Below, piece by piece: positions 50,247 to 59,220 of a stretch of DNA of 64,000 bases (positions are counted from its first letter, which is position 1; the number at the start of each line of letters is the position of its first letter). The DNA comes from JAEUJM01 sp044221555 (GTDB taxonomy: Bacteria; Actinomycetota; Acidimicrobiia; Acidimicrobiales; DATDAH01), in assembly GCA_044221555.1 (NCBI GenBank), contig JBGAOY010000016.1, positions 29,666 to 93,665 on the forward strand, in the 5' to 3' direction. The position numbers were made by a program, and so were the translations under genes. The notes below the pieces were generated by a model. It saw only the letters and a list, made by a program, of their open reading frames with translations. It did not search any database and had not been told where the DNA came from.

Positions 50247-51205
50247 CCGCCGGGTCGCGGCGGCGCCTTCGGCTGCCGGCCGAGGAGGACGGCCATCCTC
50301 CCGAAGACGATGAGGCAGAGCCCCCAGGCCACGAGGTGCCCCGGCGAGGATCCGGTGAGCGGAAGGTCGCCGACGGTGCTGGACACCGACGGGTCCGACG
50401 GATCCGACGCGCCGAACGAATAGGTCGTCGTCGTCGTCGAGTCACCGGTGGTGGTCGTCGTCGAGTCACCGGTCGTCGTCGTCGTGGTCTCACCGGCGGT
50501 CGTCGTCGTCGAACCGTCGGTGGTCGTCGTCGTCGAACCACCCTCGGTCGTGGTCGTGGTCGGCGTCGTCGTGACCGTCCAGGTGATGCCGGCGGGGAGA
50601 TCATCGGCACGCTCGGTCACGGCGACGGTGACGCTCCAGAACGTCTTGAGCTGGTCGGGTCCGGCCGAGCCGAGGGTGCAGGCGATGCCGATCGTGTAGT
50701 CGCCGATGGGGACGTCACCCGGGGTGAACACCCCGAAGTTGAACGCCGGCAGCCCCGAGATGCCTCCGGTGGTCGCCGGCGGAACCGCCAGGTCGGTGAG
50801 CTTGTTGACGTACGGGCTGCTGTTGGTGTCGAACAGCGGCTGGCGGAACTGGCTGCCCACGGCCACCGGTCCGTTGGCGTCGAAGGTCATCGCATCGATG
50901 TCCGCCGACGCCGGGATCATGAAGCTCTGCACCCGGTAGTTGCCGCTGGCGCTGTCCCCCGGGCACACCGGGTTGGTACCCAGGCTCAGGTTGAACTCGG
51001 TGGCGCTCCCCCCGCTGGTGAGCGGTTCGTGCGTGCCGCCGGCACCGACGATCGACGCCGCGCCGTTGTTGGTCGCGGCGTCGGCCGGCGAACGGCCGGC
51101 GATCGCCACCGTCCACAGGCTGAGCAGGAACATGCCGGCCGACATCACCGCACCGGCCCGTGCCGCGTGACCGGCCAGTCGCCGTCGCTGCGGGGTCAGG
51201 GTCAT
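50243..51205 (-). CDS. 'CPGDS'-domain surface protein with LPLTG sorting signal
   Basis: 320 aa from ATG 51205 (ATGA with the preceding gene). Signal peptide, then the shared domain (about 55-195: 'NPVCPGDSASGNYRVQSFM', 'YVNKLTDLAVPPATTGGISG', 'IGIACTLGSAGPDQL'). A Thr-rich stalk (about 215-275, runs of up to six Thr encoded by GTC repeats at 50440-50560) follows, then 'LPLTGSSPG', a hydrophobic helix and a basic tail. That end is a textbook cell-wall sorting signal. It is probably displayed on the peptidoglycan by a sortase, although the adjacent sortase-fold protein appears inactive. Confidence 0.75.
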   Translation of the reverse strand: MTLTPQRRRLAGHAARAGAVMSAGMFLLSLWTVAIAGRSPADAATNNGAASIVGAGGTHEPLTSGGSATEFNLSLGTNPVCPGDSASGNYRVQSFMIPASADIDAMTFDANGPVAVGSQFRQPLFDTNSSPYVNKLTDLAVPPATTGGISGLPAFNFGVFTPGDVPIGDYTIGIACTLGSAGPDQLKTFWSVTVAVTERADDLPAGITWTVTTTPTTTTTEGGSTTTTTDGSTTTTAGETTTTTTGDSTTTTTGDSTTTTTYSFGASDPSDPSVSSTVGDLPLTGSSPGHLVAWGLCLIVFGRMAVLLGRQPKAPPRPGG

Positions 51206-51936
51206 TGTGACTTCTCCTTGGGGCGCGCCGCCGCAGAGCGACGGCGACGGGTCAGGGCGAACGCGGCGATGAGCACCGCGAGGACGACGACGCCGATGGC
51301 GAACGAGCGGACGCGGGACGACGACGAGCCCGACCTCGCCGGGGCCCCGGGGACCACCCACGTGAGGTGGGCGGGCGAGTCCCCCGGGGTGTTGGTGAGG
51401 ACGACGTCGGTGTCCCAGTAGCGGACGGTCTCGTTGTAGAGGGTGCAGGCGATGCCGATGTGGTTGACGCCCTCGGCGAGGGTTCCGGGAGGGAACACCG
51501 CGAAGTCGAGTGCGGGCAACTGGTCGATGACGCCGGGATCGCCACGGTCGGTTGCGACCGCGGTGAGGCCCTGGACGAAGGGGTCGCTGGTCGTGGCGTA
51601 GAGCGCCCAGAGCCCCTCACCGGCGGGCTTGGTCGACTCGTAGGTGAGGTCGCCGGGGTCGACGTCGGCCGGGACGACGAAGCTCTGGATCCGGTAGCCG
51701 TCGTTGGCGCTGTCGCCGGGGCAGGCCGCGCCGGACGGGAGCTGGAAGGTGAACGGTGTGGCGCTGCCGCCGTGGTCGAGCGTGCTCCCACCGGGAGCGG
51801 TCACGGTGCCCGAGCCGGCTCGCTCCCCGTGGGCGGCGACGGGGTCGACCCACAGCCCGGACACGACCGAAACGGCTGCGACGACCGCGGCCGTCGCCAC
51901 GACCCGAGGCCCCACCCGACGACGCGGCCGGGTCAC
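51202..51936 (-). CDS. 'CPGDS'-domain membrane-anchored surface protein
   Basis: 244 aa. Signal peptide, shared domain (about 60-190: 'GAACPGDSANDGYRIQSFV', 'LPALDFAVFPPGTL', 'HIGIACTLYNE'), short linker and a C-terminal TM helix with an Arg/Lys tail. No LPxTG motif. It is the most divergent of the three paralogs but keeps both Cys. ATGA overlaps on both sides tie it tightly into the operon. Confidence 0.7.
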   Translation of the reverse strand: MTRPRRRVGPRVVATAAVVAAVSVVSGLWVDPVAAHGERAGSGTVTAPGGSTLDHGGSATPFTFQLPSGAACPGDSANDGYRIQSFVVPADVDPGDLTYESTKPAGEGLWALYATTSDPFVQGLTAVATDRGDPGVIDQLPALDFAVFPPGTLAEGVNHIGIACTLYNETVRYWDTDVVLTNTPGDSPAHLTWVVPGAPARSGSSSSRVRSFAIGVVVLAVLIAAFALTRRRRSAAARPKEKSQ

Positions 51937-54623
51937 GACGGGCCACCCGTTGCCACAGCTCCCGTTCTCCCGCTCTCCGGCCCCGCTCGGGCCCCTCGGC
52001 GGTTGCGTTTCGTGATCTCCAGCGCGCCGAGCGCCGCGGCGACGGCCAGCACCACCAGCACCGGAAGCACCAGTCCGCTGCGCGCGAACGCCACGATCGG
52101 TGTGAGCAGGCCGTTGTCGGTGGGGGTGCCGGCAACGGTCTCCGCCGGTGCCGCCGTCTCGTCGGCCGCCGGCGCGGTGGTGGGCGTCGTGCCAGAGGTC
52201 GGCGAGCCGGAACTGCTGCTCGCCACGGGTACCGGCGACGCCACGGGCTCGACGACGTCAGGGGTCGGCTGGAGGTTCCGCACCGCCGTGGCGGCGGCGG
52301 TGGCCTGCGAGCGCAAGGCCGGCGGCAGGGGTGCGTAGCCGACGGGCAACTGGCCCAGCTCGAGCCCGGCCACCTGGCCCGGGCCCGCGGCGTAGTCGAT
52401 GAAGGCGGCGTAGTCCGAGCGCGCCTCGCCGTCGAGCTCGAGGGGCCGGATCGCGGCATACGTGAGTGCTGCCAGCGGGTAGGCCCCCGGCTTGGCGGCC
52501 GTCGGGTCCGGCGCCAGCACGGCAGGTTCGGTGCTCGGGCGCATGGCGGCCACGCCGGCGGTGAGACCGGCGGTGTCGGGGGCGATGAAGGTGCGGTCTG
52601 GTCCGTTGTCGCCGGCCCGGCTCAGCCGGGCAGCCTGCACGCCGTACTGGGCCGCCGAGGCCGTGTCGGTGAGCGACAGGATCGCCCGACGGCCCAGGTA
52701 CTGCGGCTGGTCACGGACATACACCTGGTCCGACGAGATCGCGAACGGGTTCTCCACGGTCTTCGAGAGGTCGTCGGCGAGTCGAGTCTGGCGGGCCGCG
52801 GCTCGCATCGACTGGGTGTACGGAAGCCAGTCCGTCCCGCACAGCGGTGGCGGCACGATCGAATTGTCCGGGCCCCGGGGTGCGCCCTGGAAGCAGTACG
52901 GGTCGGCCTTGGGGAACGAATCAGGGATCGGCGTGCCAAAGGCAGTGCCGTTGCTGTTCGCCGCGGCGGTGGTGGCATAGACCGGGTTGACCTCCATGCC
53001 CCACGGGTCCGGGTTTCCGTCGAGCCAAGCCCTGGCCTCCGGATCGGCCAGCACCCATTCCCATACCTGGTGGGCGACGTCGGAGTTGCCTCCGGGCAGC
53101 ATCAAGCCGCCGAAGCTCCGGCCCCCCGCGATCTGAAGGAGCGCGAACTCCGGGTTGAACTGGAGGAAGTCCGGATCGAGGCCCATGTGGGCCGGGTTCG
53201 AGGCCATCCAGGGATAGTCCGGCGCGCGAACGATGGTGACCTGCTCGCGATACGACTGGGTGAGGAGCTTGGCCACCAACCGGGGCGTGAGGTTGATGGT
53301 GGCGACGCGAACGCCGCTGAGGTCCTGTTCCTCGTCGGGGGCGTCGACCCTCGGGTTGCGCTCGACGTTGAACCCGATGACCGCCCCGGACAGGCTGACC
53401 GGTGCATACACCACCGGGCTCGCGTCATCGATGGTCGCGGGGTCGATGGCCCGCTGCGTGATGGCCATGCCGGGGGCACCGACCTCCGGCGCCACGATCT
53501 GTTGGCGCGCGGCTGCGTCGCTGACGTTGGCGTAGCTGTAGGGCGGTTGTCCCGGAGTGGCACAGAGCTTGGGCTGCCAGCTCGTGATCGCCGGCGACGC
53601 CAGCTCGGTGCCGACGATGCGTCGGTCGGTCGCCGACAACGAGCACGGGCTGTCGACGGGGTTGAATTCGATCGGGATCGCGATCCGGTTGCTCCACGCC
53701 TCGGGCGTGAGCGGCGACGTGAACACCCCGAACTGGGAGGACTCGTCGGCATACGGCGTCCCCGCGTTCTCCTGGGCCGCGCTCCCCCGCGGCACGACCA
53801 CGATCCAACACTTCGGTATGCGCGGCTCGCCGCCTCCGGCCGGCACGAGGCGTTGGCCGCAGCCGAGGCCCGAGGACTCGACACCGGTGTCGACGGTGAA
53901 GAGGTCGGCGCCGGTCCCGTTCGGTCCGGTGGCGGATGCCGCCAGCTCGTTGGTGGTGATGCTGTTGAAGTACGGGTTCAGCCAGAAGTTGCCGCCGACG
54001 GCAGCGGGGTTGAACGCGGGGTCGACGTGGGAGTTGACCACGGTGCCGTCGACGGCCCGGAAGGGCCGCCAGACGTTGCCCGTGGACTCCTCGAGGAAGC
54101 CGATGTCCGGGTCGAAGTTCTCCCAGGACCGGCGACTGATGACCCGGGTCATGGCGAAGCCGCCGGGGTAGATCCCGCCCGGGAGCCCGCCGTACACCCC
54201 GGCCCTGGCGCCGGCGACGCACTGTTCGGGTGGTGGGCCCGGGTTCTCCGGATCGGGTCCGTCGTCATCGCTCCAGCACTGCATGACCTGCAGGTACTCC
54301 GCACCGAAACGACCGGGGCCTTGTGCGGTCGGGTGGCCGCCGGTCCAGGTGATGGACACGGCCTGGTTGACGAGGTTCCGGGTCTGGTTGACCGTGACCC
54401 GCAGGGTGGAGAAGTCGCCTCGGCCGCTGACCGTCACCTGCGATGGCGTGGCCGGGAGTGAGGTGTCGGTGCCGGCGCTACCGGGCACGGAGCTGGCGTT
54501 CGACGGGGCCGACGAGAGGAACGACAGTGCCAGGACCGATGCGAGGGCGACCGCGATCGCCCGGGGGCGCCGGGGAGTCCGAGCGGCGCCGCCGAGCGGG
54601 GAACGCGAGATCGGGCGGGTCAC
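51933..54623 (-). CDS. Giant PstS-like surface protein with C-terminal membrane anchor
   Basis: 896 aa from GTG 54623 (GTGA with pstS). Signal peptide about residues 20-45. The mid-region resembles the second half of PstS-type binding proteins: 'VYAPVSLSGAVIGFNVERNP' and 'LTPRLVAKLLTQSYREQV' correspond to PstS 'GGTAFIYNLKING' and 'LSGENVAKIFTGAITTW'. Other parts have many aromatic and Cys residues ('LQVMQCWSDDDG', 'YCFQGAPRG'). A Pro/Ala/Thr-rich stalk and a TM helix with basic tail end the protein. It is probably an enlarged, tethered binding or receptor protein; I know no characterised homolog. Confidence 0.6.
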   Translation of the reverse strand: MTRPISRSPLGGAARTPRRPRAIAVALASVLALSFLSSAPSNASSVPGSAGTDTSLPATPSQVTVSGRGDFSTLRVTVNQTRNLVNQAVSITWTGGHPTAQGPGRFGAEYLQVMQCWSDDDGPDPENPGPPPEQCVAGARAGVYGGLPGGIYPGGFAMTRVISRRSWENFDPDIGFLEESTGNVWRPFRAVDGTVVNSHVDPAFNPAAVGGNFWLNPYFNSITTNELAASATGPNGTGADLFTVDTGVESSGLGCGQRLVPAGGGEPRIPKCWIVVVPRGSAAQENAGTPYADESSQFGVFTSPLTPEAWSNRIAIPIEFNPVDSPCSLSATDRRIVGTELASPAITSWQPKLCATPGQPPYSYANVSDAAARQQIVAPEVGAPGMAITQRAIDPATIDDASPVVYAPVSLSGAVIGFNVERNPRVDAPDEEQDLSGVRVATINLTPRLVAKLLTQSYREQVTIVRAPDYPWMASNPAHMGLDPDFLQFNPEFALLQIAGGRSFGGLMLPGGNSDVAHQVWEWVLADPEARAWLDGNPDPWGMEVNPVYATTAAANSNGTAFGTPIPDSFPKADPYCFQGAPRGPDNSIVPPPLCGTDWLPYTQSMRAAARQTRLADDLSKTVENPFAISSDQVYVRDQPQYLGRRAILSLTDTASAAQYGVQAARLSRAGDNGPDRTFIAPDTAGLTAGVAAMRPSTEPAVLAPDPTAAKPGAYPLAALTYAAIRPLELDGEARSDYAAFIDYAAGPGQVAGLELGQLPVGYAPLPPALRSQATAAATAVRNLQPTPDVVEPVASPVPVASSSSGSPTSGTTPTTAPAADETAAPAETVAGTPTDNGLLTPIVAFARSGLVLPVLVVLAVAAALGALEITKRNRRGARAGPESGRTGAVATGGPS

Positions 54624-56281
54624 GGTCTCCCGTTCCCCTGCTTCGTCGACAACCTGCGCCACAGGTACGCGGGCACGAAGACCAGGGCCAGGATGAAGGA
54701 CGTGACGAGGAGCATCAGGGTCTGTGTCGACGACCATCCGTTCGACCCGGCCAGCACCGTCGGCGTGGCAACCGCCAGCTCGCTCGAGTTGCCCCTCGCG
54801 CCGGAACAGACACCGGTCTCGGGATCACACGCGGTGTCCGTCGTGGTTCCGGCACCACCGCCGCCGCCACCACCACCGGCACCGGCACCGGCACCGCCCC
54901 CACCGCCGCCACCGCCCCCACCGCCCCCACCGCCGCCGCCCCCACCGCTGGCGCCGGTGGAGACAGGGGTCGGCGTGTCGGCCAACCCGCCGCTTCCTGT
55001 CGCGCACTGGGTGGGTCCCTGCTTGTCGCAGTCGGCTGGGAACGGCGCGTTCTGGGCCAGCAGGTTCGTGCCGTCGGGCGAGAACGTCGGATTGTCGCAC
55101 TCCTGGACGTTGATGCGTTTCACCTCGGCCCCGGGTATCCGGCGGATCTGGTCGAAGCTGGCCTGCACCAGGTTGATCGGAATCGGGGAGTAGCCGAGCG
55201 ACGCCGACTGCTGCTGCGCCTGGCACATGGCGTAATAGGTGAACGCCCCGAGGGTCCGGCCCTTCGCCTCGTTGAACTGGCCCTGGACCCTCGTCGGCAA
55301 GATGAAGTAGGAGTAGGACGAGAGCGGGTAGTTACGACGGTCCGTGTCGGTGTAGACACCGTCGAGCACCTGCGTGAGGTAGTTGGGTCCCTGCGTCGTG
55401 TTGATGCGGGCCTTCAGGAGCGAGACCGCCACGTTGGCTGGTGTGGGCTCGGTGTAGTAGCCCGCGTTGTTGAGGACCTTGACCACCGGGAACTGCGAGC
55501 CGAGCGCGTAGGAGTAGTTCACATACCCGATGGCGCCCTCGGCGAAGCTCTGGGTGACGTAGCCCGTCACGCCCAGGTCACCCGACTGGGCGATCATGCC
55601 GGGGATGGTCGGGTAGTACGACGTCTGACCGCAGGCCGGGGCGCGGCCCGACCGTTCGCAGTAGGCCTGCCAGATCGCGGCGTGCTGCCTGATCATCCAG
55701 AGCGTGAATTGAGCGGTCGAACCCGATCCCTCCGACCGCACGACGGGCACCACCCTGCGGGCCGGCATGGTGAGGCCCGGGTTGTCGGCCTGGATCGCCG
55801 GGTCGTTCCAGGTGGTGATGGCCCCCGTGAAGATCTTGGCCACGTTCTCGCCCGAGAGCCGCAGGTTCGTGACCCGCTGCCCGTTGATCTTGAGGTTGTA
55901 GATGAACGCGGTTCCGCCCGCGGTCACCGGGATGTAGGCGTAGCTCCCCGGGGCCGGGTTCTCCGGAGCCGAGCCGTCCTCGGGATCGAACTGGAACGGG
56001 ATGTCCGACGCCGCGAAGTCGACCGTGCCGTTGAGGAAGTTCTGGCGACCGGCACTGGAGCCGCTGGGGGTGTAGTCGACGGTGATGCCGAACTGCCGGA
56101 CGTTCACCCGCATGGCGTCGATCGCGCCGGCTGACCACGACGAGCCCTCGCCCGAGATGCGCTGGTAGCTGGGCGCGGCCTCCGCCCGACGCACCGGTGC
56201 CCCGGTGGCGGAGATCAGGGCGAGGACCAGGACGAACAGCAGCACGAGGCGCCGACCAGACAGCGACTGGCGGGAGGTCAT
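54620..56281 (-). CDS. pstS: Membrane-tethered PstS phosphate-binding protein
   Basis: 553 aa from ATG 56281 (ATGA with pstA). Signal peptide, then a full type-II binding protein: 'ISGEGSSWSAGAI', 'VDYTPSGSSAGRQNFLNGTVDFAASD' (sections; Ser-rich anion loop), 'FTGAITTWNDPAI' and 'VVRSEGSGSTAQFTLWM' (Arg-Ser...Gly-Ser-Gly loop). Normal PstS ends near residue 410. Here a run of about 35 mostly Gly residues (DNA 54850-54955), a short Cys pair and a TM helix with basic tail follow, so it is held at the membrane on a flexible stalk rather than lipidated. Confidence 0.88.
   Translation of the reverse strand: MTSRQSLSGRRLVLLFVLVLALISATGAPVRRAEAAPSYQRISGEGSSWSAGAIDAMRVNVRQFGITVDYTPSGSSAGRQNFLNGTVDFAASDIPFQFDPEDGSAPENPAPGSYAYIPVTAGGTAFIYNLKINGQRVTNLRLSGENVAKIFTGAITTWNDPAIQADNPGLTMPARRVVPVVRSEGSGSTAQFTLWMIRQHAAIWQAYCERSGRAPACGQTSYYPTIPGMIAQSGDLGVTGYVTQSFAEGAIGYVNYSYALGSQFPVVKVLNNAGYYTEPTPANVAVSLLKARINTTQGPNYLTQVLDGVYTDTDRRNYPLSSYSYFILPTRVQGQFNEAKGRTLGAFTYYAMCQAQQQSASLGYSPIPINLVQASFDQIRRIPGAEVKRINVQECDNPTFSPDGTNLLAQNAPFPADCDKQGPTQCATGSGGLADTPTPVSTGASGGGGGGGGGGGGGGGGGGAGAGAGGGGGGGGAGTTTDTACDPETGVCSGARGNSSELAVATPTVLAGSNGWSSTQTLMLLVTSFILALVFVPAYLWRRLSTKQGNGRP
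54850..54955. repeat. Poly-glycine coding tract in pstS
   Basis: A GCC/ACC triplet-rich tract that encodes about 35 Gly/Ala residues on the minus strand. It is probably unstable in length and a flexible tether. Confidence 0.85.
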
Positions 56282-57537
56282 GTGGCTGGCTCCTCGAGGT
56301 GCCCGGGCCCGAGCGGCCCCACAGAGCGGGACTGCCGGGTCTCGAACCGCTGCACGTCTCGGGCCGATCGGGCCCGGATGCGCTTGGCCTGGCGCGTCCC
56401 GAGCTGGCCGGCCTGGCGGCCGCCGAGGATCCGGGCGATGGCGAACAGGACCAGCACGAGCACCATGAGCACCGCCGCGGTGGCGAAGCCGCGAGCCACC
56501 AGGGCGGGCTGCGGTGACTTCACGAACTCGAAGGTGGCCAAGGGCAGCGACACCATCGGGTTCTCGGTGGGGTTGACGTTGAGCGACGCCGCGTAGCCCG
56601 AGGTGAGCAGGACCGGGGCGGTCTCGCCGATGCCGCGGGCGATGCCGAGGATCACCGCGGTGGCCAGGCCCGACCGGGCGGTCGGCAGCACCACGTGGCC
56701 CACGGTGCGCCACTCCGGCGCCCCGACGGCAGCCGATGCCTCACGGAGGTTCCCGGGCACCAGACGAAGGACCACGTCCGCCGACCGGATGATGATCGGC
56801 AGCATCATGATGCTCACCGCGATGGCCGCCGCCATGCCGGACCGCTCGAAGCCGAGGATCAGGATCCAGGTGGCGAAGATGAACAGGCCGGCGAGGATCG
56901 ACGGGAGGGCCGTCATGGCGTCGACGACGGTGCGCACGAAGCGGGCGAACCGGTTGTGCATCTCGTTCAGGAAGACCGCGCAGGCGAGGCCCAGCGGCAC
57001 GGTGAGCACGATGGCGATCCCGATGATGATGAGCGTGCCGACGATGGCGTGGCCGATGCCGCCGACGGTGATGGGGTCGGCCGGTCCGGCCCGGCTCATG
57101 TCCTGCGTGTAGAGGTTGACGGTGAGCAGCGCCTCCTTGCCCTTCCAGAGGGTGAAGACGATCACCGACACCAGCGCGCCCACCGCGACGGCCCACGCCG
57201 AGACGAGCACCGCGGACATCACCTTGTCGACGACCACCGGTCGGCTGTCGTCCATCGACACCAGGAGGGCGTAGATCGCCAAGAAGGCGCACCAGGCGAC
57301 GAGGACGAACCCGAGTGGGCCGGACAGCGGCGCGACCCTGCCGAAGAGCAACAGCGTCAGGCACACCGAGCTGAGCACGGCCCCGCCGAGGTTCATGAGG
57401 TCGGCCCGCGACAGGTGGCTCAGGGTCCGCAACCGGTTCGGAGGGACGGCCGTGGCGACGATCTGGGGCAGCACGGTCGTCGGCGGCGCCGCGGGCTCCG
57501 CCGATGCTGGTCGTTCGAGGATCGTCGTGGTGCTCAT
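56278..57537 (-). CDS. pstA: Phosphate-type ABC transporter permease PstA
   Basis: 419 aa from ATG 57537 (ATGA with pstC). About eight TM helices; the MetI-like permease core is 'LNEMHNRFARFVRTVVDAM', 'ALPSILAGLFIFATWIL' and the EAA loop 'NLREASAAVGAPEWRTV'. An N-terminal extension with two extra TM helices (about 45-90) is longer than in standard PstA (about 280-300 aa), and an Arg-rich cytoplasmic tail follows the core. It forms the channel with PstC. Confidence 0.93.
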   Translation of the reverse strand: MSTTTILERPASAEPAAPPTTVLPQIVATAVPPNRLRTLSHLSRADLMNLGGAVLSSVCLTLLLFGRVAPLSGPLGFVLVAWCAFLAIYALLVSMDDSRPVVVDKVMSAVLVSAWAVAVGALVSVIVFTLWKGKEALLTVNLYTQDMSRAGPADPITVGGIGHAIVGTLIIIGIAIVLTVPLGLACAVFLNEMHNRFARFVRTVVDAMTALPSILAGLFIFATWILILGFERSGMAAAIAVSIMMLPIIIRSADVVLRLVPGNLREASAAVGAPEWRTVGHVVLPTARSGLATAVILGIARGIGETAPVLLTSGYAASLNVNPTENPMVSLPLATFEFVKSPQPALVARGFATAAVLMVLVLVLFAIARILGGRQAGQLGTRQAKRIRARSARDVQRFETRQSRSVGPLGPGHLEEPAT

Positions 57538-58574
57538 GCTTCGCTGTCCGCCCCGGACCGCGATCGGGCCACGAACCACGACGCCACGAAGTTCACCAGC
57601 AGCGTCATGGCGAACAGGGCGAGGCCGGCGGCGAAGAGGGCCGAGAGTCCGAAGCCGGATGCCTCCGCGTACCGGAGGGCGATGAGGCTGGCCACCGAGT
57701 TCCCGCCGGCCTCGAGGACGTGGAAGTTGATGTCGAAACGCGGCGAGATGATGAGGTACACCGCGATCGTCTCGCCCAACGCCCGGCCCAGCCCGAGCAT
57801 GGTGCCGCCGATGATCCCGCCGCGTGCGAACGGCAGCGAGACGATGCGGATCATCCCCCACCGGGTGGACCCGAGCGCGAAGGCGCCCTCCCGCTCACCG
57901 ATGGGCACCTGGGAGAACACCTCGCGCATGACCGAGCACTGGATGGGCATGACCATCAGGGCGACGACGATGCCGGCGATGAAGGTGGACGCGGTGAACA
58001 CGGTGGTGTTCGACAGCGGGTCGCTCGGATCAGCCCCCTCGACTGCGAAGATCGGGATCCACCCCAGCCAGGTCGACATCCAGCGGGACAGCCCGATGAC
58101 CGCGCCCTGGAAGAAGAAGAGGCCCCACAGCCCGTAGATGACACTCGGCACGGCGGCCATCAGGTCGACCAGCGACACGAGCGAGCTCCGCAGCCGCGCC
58201 GGGGCGATGTCGGTGATGAACAGCGCGGTTCCCATCGAGATCGGGACCGCCACCGCAACGGCGACAAGAGCGATCAGCCCTGTGCCGAGCATCACGGACG
58301 CGATGCCGAACTCCCCACGATCCGGCTGCCACTCAGCAGTCGTGAGGAAGCTGACGCCCTGGCTCTTCAACGCGCTGAAGGCCTCGATGGACAAGAACAA
58401 GCCGACGGCGGCCATGATGGCGAGCACGCTGCATCCCGCCAGGTAGGAGCCACCACGGAAGATCTGGTCACCGCGGTCCTTCTTCGCCTTCAGACGGCGG
58501 GGGTCGGGCGGGCGCGGCTCGGGAGGTGGCCCCGAGCGAACGGTGCTGGCCGGCGGAGCGATCGCTACTGCCAC
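57534..58574 (-). CDS. pstC: Phosphate-type ABC transporter permease PstC
   Basis: 346 aa from GTG 58574, four bases after the stop of the preceding gene; the longer frame to 58802 overlaps that gene and is Arg/Ser-rich noise. Six TM helices. 'GIASVMLGTGLIALVAVAVA', 'AVPSVIYGLWGLFFF' and the EAA loop 'GEREGAFALGSTRWGMIRIV' are PstC. It pairs with PstA; phoU is absent from the window. Confidence 0.93.
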   Translation of the reverse strand: MAVAIAPPASTVRSGPPPEPRPPDPRRLKAKKDRGDQIFRGGSYLAGCSVLAIMAAVGLFLSIEAFSALKSQGVSFLTTAEWQPDRGEFGIASVMLGTGLIALVAVAVAVPISMGTALFITDIAPARLRSSLVSLVDLMAAVPSVIYGLWGLFFFQGAVIGLSRWMSTWLGWIPIFAVEGADPSDPLSNTTVFTASTFIAGIVVALMVMPIQCSVMREVFSQVPIGEREGAFALGSTRWGMIRIVSLPFARGGIIGGTMLGLGRALGETIAVYLIISPRFDINFHVLEAGGNSVASLIALRYAEASGFGLSALFAAGLALFAMTLLVNFVASWFVARSRSGADSEA

Positions 58575-58578
58575 GACG

Positions 58579-59220
58579 TCACCGCAACAACGCGAGCAGC
58601 AGGAGCAGGAAGATCGCGACCTCGACGAGGGGCAAGCCCACCTCGCGGTGCAGCAGCCGCTCCACGAACGACGGCTGAGGTTTCTCCGCCACCGGGGCGG
58701 GCACCACGGTCGGCGCCGCGACGCCAACCACCGGCGCGACGCCAACCACCGGTGCACCCGTCTCGACCGGCGGTTCGATCGGTTGCGGTGGGGACGACCC
58801 ATCCAACGTGGCCACCGCGACGGCGAGCTCGATGCTCGCCGCCCGAACCACCTCGGCCGCCGCGGTGCGGGCAGTGTCGATCATGTCGGTGGCCTCTGCT
58901 CGGGCGCGTTCGAGCTCGAGGTCGAGTAGTCGCCGATGCTCTGCCCGCTCGTGCTGCAACTGACGGCGGAGCGCGCTCAGGTCCTCCCGGAGCGCCACGA
59001 AGTCCAGCGAGCCATCGGCGTCGACCAGCGCCTCAGCCCCTAGGGCCCGGCGGTTGGCGGCGCCGAGGCGAAGCCTGAGCGCAGAGAGATCGGCGCCAGC
59101 GCGGCGTAGCAGCGGCTCGACGTCGCGGTCGTCGGCCACCTCGACCGTCACCAGAGCGGGACCGGCCCCGCTCGCCAGGGCCGCGGCTCGGCCGATGGTG
59201 GCCGCTTCCTCAGCCGGCAT
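58579..59220 (-). CDS. Coiled-coil protein with C-terminal membrane anchor
   Basis: 213 aa from ATG 59220, overlapping the preceding gene by 11 nt. Residues 55-135 are Ala/Arg/Glu/Leu-rich coiled coil ('LSALRRQLQHERAEHRRLLD'). A Pro/Val-rich linker ('GVAPVVGVAAPTVVPAPV') leads to an amphipathic segment and a last hydrophobic helix ('LVEVAIFLLLLLALLR'), i.e. tail-anchored, cytosolic. No family name. Lies directly ahead of pstC in the same run. Confidence 0.6.
   Translation of the reverse strand: MPAEEAATIGRAAALASGAGPALVTVEVADDRDVEPLLRRAGADLSALRLRLGAANRRALGAEALVDADGSLDFVALREDLSALRRQLQHERAEHRRLLDLELERARAEATDMIDTARTAAAEVVRAASIELAVAVATLDGSSPPQPIEPPVETGAPVVGVAPVVGVAAPTVVPAPVAEKPQPSFVERLLHREVGLPLVEVAIFLLLLLALLR

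Noticed and set aside
47712..50423. 903-codon plus-strand frame
   Set aside because: Antisense of pstB and the sortase-like gene; repeats in it merely mirror the 18-bp pstB repeat.
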